Positions 37,801-41,943 of a stretch of DNA of 41,943 bases are shown one piece after another. The stretch comes from Saccoglossus kowalevskii (lineage: Eukaryota; Hemichordata; Enteropneusta; Harrimaniidae): positions 93,287 to 135,229 of the forward strand of contig NW_003111473.1 of the NCBI RefSeq assembly GCF_000003605.2. The letters are read 5' to 3'. The position numbers and the translations under genes are program-made. Below the pieces are notes generated by a model that worked only from the letters and a program-made list of their open reading frames with translations, made no database searches and was not told where the DNA came from. Every line of letters begins with the position of its first letter. Within the stretch, counting starts at the first letter, position 1.

Positions 37801-38038
37801 ACAAATATGCCATGCAAGAAATCTTCCTCAGGTGGTAGTAATGCAGCTGAAGAAGCCATGGACACCACAGAAACTTCAGTGATTGAACCAATGGACACCA
37901 CATCACAGAAATCAACGATACCAGTCAAATTGAGTGATTCACTTGAAGTTGTCACCAAGGAGAAATCAACGACCATGAAAGGTGAAAGTAATTCTGAGTG
38001 TATAGATTTAACCATAAATGATGATGATAAAGGTGCGA
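25886..38038 (+). CDS. setdb1: SETDB1, histone H3 lysine-9 methyltransferase, 22 coding exons (3' end missing)
   Basis: Exons: 25886-26027, 26346-26445, 26559-26849, 27007-27115, 27293-27410, 27550-27637, 28068-28141, 28673-28805, 29220-29340, 30122-30242, 30557-30657, 31151-31280, 31452-31622, 32201-32547, 33215-33346, 34180-34304, 34443-34547, 35205-35347, 35478-35562, 35794-35916, 36232-36294, 37419-38038. All phases agree, giving 1147 residues to the window-internal donor. Order: acidic helical N-terminus; SUMO-interacting motif VIDL (153-156); Tudor domains (about 178-392, with [12 protein letters not shown]); H3-like KQTARKST (452-459) and a second ARKST (468-472); MBD (567-682); pre-SET with [15 protein letters not shown] and [12 protein letters not shown] (683-803); first SET half GWGLRCLDD...YAGEVL; long acidic SET insertion (851-1147) with a second IDLT motif. 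The NHSCSPN half of SET and the post-SET are absent from the window. The enzyme works in the nucleus, silencing transposons and genes. Confidence 0.95.
28830..29215. other. SETDB1 intron 8 with decayed GC-rich repeat
   Basis: The segment about 28850-29110 is richer in G and C than its surroundings and contains no exon. It looks like a decayed interspersed element; its family was not identified. Confidence 0.3.
29891..30103. repeat. 18-bp tandem repeat ending at a SETDB1 splice acceptor
   Basis: Variants of TACTGATTCTCAGATCCA repeat every 17-18 bases on both sides of a 50-N gap (29961-30010). The last unit ends 18 bases before the acceptor of exon 10 (AG at 30120-30121). Open frames across it are artefacts of the 18-base period. 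Confidence 0.92.
29961..30010. other. Assembly gap (50 N)
   Basis: Exactly 50 N inside the 18-bp tandem repeat. The real array length is unknown. Confidence 0.98.
30658..31150. other. SETDB1 intron 11; nothing recognised
   Basis: AT-rich intron between the exon with the KQTARKST motif and the exon with the second ARKST motif. No extra exon is visible. The acceptor reads CATTTCATCTGAAG, which is weaker than its neighbours. Confidence 0.5.
31623..32200. other. SETDB1 intron 13 with a solitary MITE-like end
   Basis: ACCGTATTTGTTCTATTAG at about 31741 resembles the ends of the element at 1864-1966. No matching inverted end is visible, so it is probably a decayed remnant. No exon is seen. Confidence 0.35.
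32548..34179. other. SETDB1 introns 14 and 15 around exon 33215-33346; no other gene
   Basis: AT-rich intron sequence without recognisable genes on either strand. A stretch from about 33624 (ACCATATTTGCCC..., with CAATAGAAGTACA) loosely resembles the MITE ends elsewhere in the window, but no clear inverted partner was found. Confidence 0.4.
34548..35204. other. SETDB1 intron 17; nothing recognised
   Basis: AT-rich intron between the pre-SET exon and the first SET exon. No coding or structural feature was seen. Confidence 0.5.
36295..37418. other. SETDB1 intron 21; nothing recognised
   Basis: AT-rich intron inside the SET-insertion coding region. The open frame at 36501-36707 has no family resemblance and no splice context. 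Confidence 0.5.
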
Positions 38039-39059
38039 GTAAGTCTCTTTCCTGTAATTTCCTAGCATGCCCATTGATGATCATTCCTGTATTGCACCTG
38101 CAAGCTGCCCATCCTTAATGCTAGTTGCTTGTACTGCATGTTTACTTGTCTGCCCTATTTATAATCAGCATACATTCACATCCATTGCACCATTGCGAGT
38201 CGAGCTGGGCCTACCAACCAACCTCAATTTCACGTTCAACATCGCTCGATAGGAGAGTGTGAGCCACTCATCTTTTGTAAGTTGTTTGTAAGAACTGTTG
38301 CCTCAAATTATGTTTGTTATATACTCTCTTTGTGAGATTGAAAACTACAGCTCGACAGCTCAACATGAACAGCTTTAAACATTTTGTTTTGTCTGGTAAA
38401 TTCCTGAAAATTATTATTCGAGTGCTTCCAGCTAGTAATATTGTATTAATAAGGATCTATCATCAAACTGGTGGCACATGTTTATCAACAGTGGGCAACA
38501 ACTACGGTAGTGTGACTTCTAGAATTTAGATTTACCATCGATCGGCTACATTGTTTCTGACTTTCTTTGAGTCAGTGTGTGTGATTAATTTAATTACAAA
38601 TACATGTACAATCAGTGTACAATCTATTCATTTGTTAAATTGCACTGATTTTCGCTATATATAATATACCCTCGTATGTACCAATATTCCAATTTGTAAT
38701 ATCAAAATTCTGACAACTTTAACATAAGCATGTTATGCTAATACATAAAACATAGTTGTTGATTGACTGTTGAAATTGATGGTTGGAATAATTATTGATG
38801 TGTTTCACCTGGACTTTCATCACCACAATATCCTGAAGCCAGCAAAATAATTAAACTTCTCAAAAAAACAAATGAGACATGACTAAATGCTACCAGTGAT
38901 ACATTTTGAGACAAAATCAAAATAAATACCGTATAATCAATGGCACTGACCATGTGCATTGAAAATACATAAAACACATCACAGCTTAGGGTCATACATA
39001 CATAAACAATAATTATAATTGTGCTACTGCTATGGGTTATTTTGTTATTTTCTTTATGC

Positions 39060-39825
39060 AACCGCGGAGGTATGTGTGGGTAACTCAAAAGTGTATCCGA
39101 GAATCAGTTCTGCCAAAACTCTGATGTGTGCGTGTTGATCTACAAATCTGCATGTACTACAAATTCTTTTGTTTTAGTACAATAAATAAAATCCATTAAC
39201 CGAGCAGTAAAACTAGTTTCCCCTGGGGGAATATATTGAAATGTTGATAGAAAGAACTTAAGGGCCAATATTTAATCGTTGTTTAATTACGCATGGTATA
39301 CCAACTATTGTTTAAACGTCAGGGTTGATGGTACCAGGAGATGGTAGGATGGGAAATGACTCAATATTTAGTTGTCTTAAATGATAAGGATTGAATTCTA
39401 AATGAGTTGCGATTCGGTATTTTACCATTTCTTGGTGCAATTCAGGTGTTAATCATTGTCGTTGAAAGACCACATCTTGGGTGTGATGGACTGTGCTATT
39501 TTTGATTGACAGGCAGGAGTGTCAACAACACATTGACACATTCATTCAGCAACTACGCCATGTTTCACTATTAATATGTTTCAGTTTCAGCAGATTATTA
39601 AGAAGGTCTAAAATGACACAAATTTGCCTATGAAAAGTGTATTTATAAATGACAAATGAATGAAAATAAATTTTTTTGGTATGCCCTGATGACAGAGTCG
39701 TGAACGGTACATGCTACTTCAATATATATATACTTTGATAGTGGCACCGAATTCGATAAAAAGATAAAATAACAGCAGCAAAGCATAAAAATGTCAAGTG
39801 AGCTGCAGGCATAGCTAATCTTCAA
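39060..39825 (+). repeat. Interspersed repeat, copy 2
   Basis: Shares ordered blocks with 22046-23250 (see that entry), in the same orientation, but is shorter. Its last shared block is GAATTCGATAAAAAGATAAAATAA followed by an AAGTGAGCTGC-like stretch. Confidence 0.6.
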
Positions 39826-39949
39826 AGAACATTGCTTCACACATTCTCCTACATGTAGCATTGTCTCACATCAATACCTAATGCTTAATGATCTGTGTTG
39901 AAAAGTACTGGTAATCCTTTGTTGTTGCGCCATATGCGCCATGCTTTTT

Positions 39950-40280
39950 GACTCCTGTGTGCGAAGCCCAAAAAGGGAGTCTTTGCAGTTAGTGTGTCTG
40001 TCTCTGTGTCTGTCTGTGTGTGTGTGTGTGTCTGTCTGTTCCATCGATATCTCAAGAACCAATGTTCGGATTTCAATGAAACTTGGTATATAGCTTGTCT
40101 GGGGGCAATGCGCAGATTTGATTAGTTTTTGGTTGACATCCATGCATATTAATGAGCTCATCTGCATAATAATGTGTGAATTTTAAGCTATTTCAGTTGT
40201 ATCTCAAGAAGCATTAAAACGATTTTTATGTTTATCCAATCTACCTATTTCAATGGTAGCATTGCAACTATGATTACATG
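39950..40280. repeat. Interspersed repeat with terminal hairpin and GT/CTGT microsatellite
   Basis: GACTCC at 39950-39955 pairs with GGAGTC at 39976-39981. This is followed by a TGTCTGTCTGTG / GTGTGTGT tract (about 39998-40040) and two related segments with ATCTCAAGAA (about 40047 and 40202). A hairpin plus simple repeat plus degenerate body suggests a short mobile element. The hairpin layout recalls 8037-8073, but the sequence differs. Confidence 0.5.
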
Positions 40281-41129
40281 TGCTTTGTAGTTATATTACG
40301 GGAATATAATTAATCTATTAGATCAGCATCATGTTCTCATGTTCTCACTAAATTGTAATACCATTAGGGTATTAGGCCAGTGTTCTGATGTCCCGATTTA
40401 TATAACAAATAAATAATCCATAGTAGATCAGTTTATGCATAGTCATTGCAATAGAGACTATTTACAGGTTTCATGCTCACATCAATATTATCATTATTTG
40501 TTTGAACATTACCAAATATTCTTTCAGTTTTAGACAATGGTTGTTACATCAACAGTTTTTGAGTTAATTCAGATTTAAGTATCTTTAAGCTGTTTTAAGC
40601 TAGTTTTTATTTATCCGGATCATCACTTGGCAATGGAAATGTCCATATCATGTCATGCCACATTTGTGGTCACTTAAATTTATAATTCAAAAGGAAGTGT
40701 GATATAGTATTACATTCTACTATGACAGTTAATTTCTAATATGGAAACTATTCACTACATTACATAGACTCATAAAATTCAGTAAAACACACTTTTCTAA
40801 CTTTTCTTTTCTTTTAATTTATTATTTTCACTGCACTGTCATGCATGTTGTAGTTCTCTGTTATATTGTTAATTGTAAAACATTCTGTACCATCCAAGCA
40901 TGTTTACTGCATAAACAATTGATTTCTACCCCAAGGTAATATATGGTGGTCTTCGATTCCAGTACCACCAGTCACATGACCCAAAACAAGGCCCTCTGGC
41001 TTGTCTGTTGAAGATAACCACTTTAATGTTGTGTTATGTTCTTGAAGTCACTAATTCTTTCCTAATGAAGTCACTAGTTCTTTCCATGTAAGGTTTACCG
41101 GTATTCAACGGTTACATATGTTAATTTAG

Positions 41130-41943
41130 GCCTTACTGCCTGGCTCTATTACACATACTTGAGCCCAACTGCCATTCAGACAGGTTCTATTTCACATACT
41201 TAGCCTTGCTGCCATGCAGAGAGGCTCTATTTCACATACTTGAGCCCAACTGCCATGCAGACAGACTCTATTTCACATACTTGAGCCCAACTGCCATGCA
41301 GACAGGCTCTATTTCACATACTTGGCCTTACTGCCTTTCAGACAGGCTCTATTTCACATACTTAGCTTACTGCCATGCAGACAGGTTCTATTTCACATAC
41401 TTAGCCTGACTGCCATGCAGACAAACTCTATTTCACATACTTGGCCTTACTGCCTTTCAGACAGGCTCTATTTCACATACTTAGCCTTACTGCCATGCAG
41501 ACAGGTTCTATTTCACATACTTAGCCTTGCTGCTATGCAGACAGGCTCTATTTCACATACTTGAGCCCAACTGCTATGCAGACAAACTCTATTTCACATA
41601 CTTGAGCCCAACTGCCATGCAGACAGACTCTATTTCACATACTTAGCCAAACTGCCATGCAGACAGACTCTATTTCACATACTTGAGCCTAACTGCCATG
41701 CAGACAGACTCTATTTCACATACTTAGCCAAACTGCCATGCAGACAGACTCTATTTCACATACTTGAGCCTAACTGCCATGCAGACAGGCTCTATTTCAC
41801 ATACTTGAGCCAAACTGCCATGCAGACAGACTCTATTTCACATACTTAGCCAAACTGCCATGTAGACAAGCTCTATTCCACATACTTGAGCCCAACTGCC
41901 ATGCAGACACACTCTATTTCACATACTTAGCCTTAATGTCACG
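41130..41943. repeat. Tandem array of 38-41-bp units, about 20 copies, reaching the window edge
   Basis: Each unit contains CTATTTCACATACTT, a variable 7-10 base stretch (GAGCCCAA, AGCCAAA, GGCCTTA and others) and CTGCCATGCAGACAG. About 20 units are visible, and the array continues past the end. Alternating AGCCAAA and GAGCCTA units around 41640-41800 suggest a two-unit higher-order repeat. It is a minisatellite. Open frames across it are artefacts. Confidence 0.95.

Larger units (their letters stand above)
38039..41943. other. Probable SETDB1 intron running off the window; no exon found
   Basis: It starts with a consensus donor, GTAAGT, at 38039. Nothing encoding the NHSCSPN half of SET or the post-SET cysteines was found on the plus strand up to the window edge. 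It holds interspersed repeats (39060-39825, 39950-40280) and the tandem array from about 41130. The remaining roughly 130-150 residues of SETDB1 should lie to the right. Confidence 0.6.

Noticed and set aside
37587..38084. 165-codon open frame on the minus strand
   Set aside because: It is the reverse of the SETDB1 exon 37419-38038, whose plus-strand reading agrees in phase with 21 upstream exons.
38067..38529. Plus-strand open frames tested as the missing SET exons
   Set aside because: Neither contains NHSCSPN, ELTWDY or post-SET cysteines, and neither shows a suitable phase-1 acceptor.
41206..41564. Open frames and a CRISPR-like look of the repeat array
   Set aside because: The repeats are continuous 38-41-bp minisatellite units with no unique spacers of constant length, in animal DNA beside a eukaryotic gene.

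Overview
This window is AT-rich animal nuclear DNA. Genes are split by GT-AG introns of about 0.1 to 4 kb, gene density is low, and small DNA transposons and tandem repeats are frequent. The two 50-base runs of N are assembly gaps. No rRNA, tRNA, CRISPR array or prokaryotic operon was seen. The protein sequences and the nine-exon cathepsin D structure suit an invertebrate deuterostome such as a hemichordate, but the species is a guess.

Layout, left to right. (1) 1-2090, + strand: the 3' end of a gene whose body lies outside the window. Two alternative last exons are visible, each finishing a hydrophobic segment in the style of the fourth membrane helix of a tetraspanin. (2) 5652-10332, + strand: a complete nine-exon aspartic protease of 380 residues, related to cathepsin D but divergent. 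(3) 12500-20818, - strand: a complete nine-exon cathepsin D of 389 residues, convergent with gene 2. Six of the nine exons have identical lengths in the two genes, so they are inverted paralogues. (4) About 20.8-21.7 kb: the upstream region of cathepsin D, with an E-box and an M-box, lying head to head with the probable SETDB1 promoter. (5) 23986-25803: a pogo/Tigger-like DNA transposon with 56-bp terminal inverted repeats and a broken transposase. (6) 25886-38038, + strand: 22 coding exons of SETDB1, the histone H3 lysine-9 methyltransferase: N-terminal helix, SUMO-interacting motif, Tudor domains, MBD, pre-SET, first half of SET and the long SET insertion. The second half of SET and post-SET are not in the window. 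(7) 38039-41943: intron-like sequence with interspersed repeats, ending in a 38-41-bp tandem array that runs off the edge.

The genes are not a pathway. The cathepsins are lysosomal or secreted proteases, and SETDB1 is a nuclear transposon-silencing enzyme. The most notable observations are: an eight-residue match to the histone H3 tail around lysine 9 inside SETDB1, with a second ARKST site 13 residues later; a cathepsin D paralogue with a renin-like Asp-to-Ala change and an altered prosegment; alternative terminal exons at the left edge; and a transposon probably inside the leader intron of the gene that silences transposons. All exon boundaries were read by eye from splice consensus, reading phase and family similarity. 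No alignment or database search was run.
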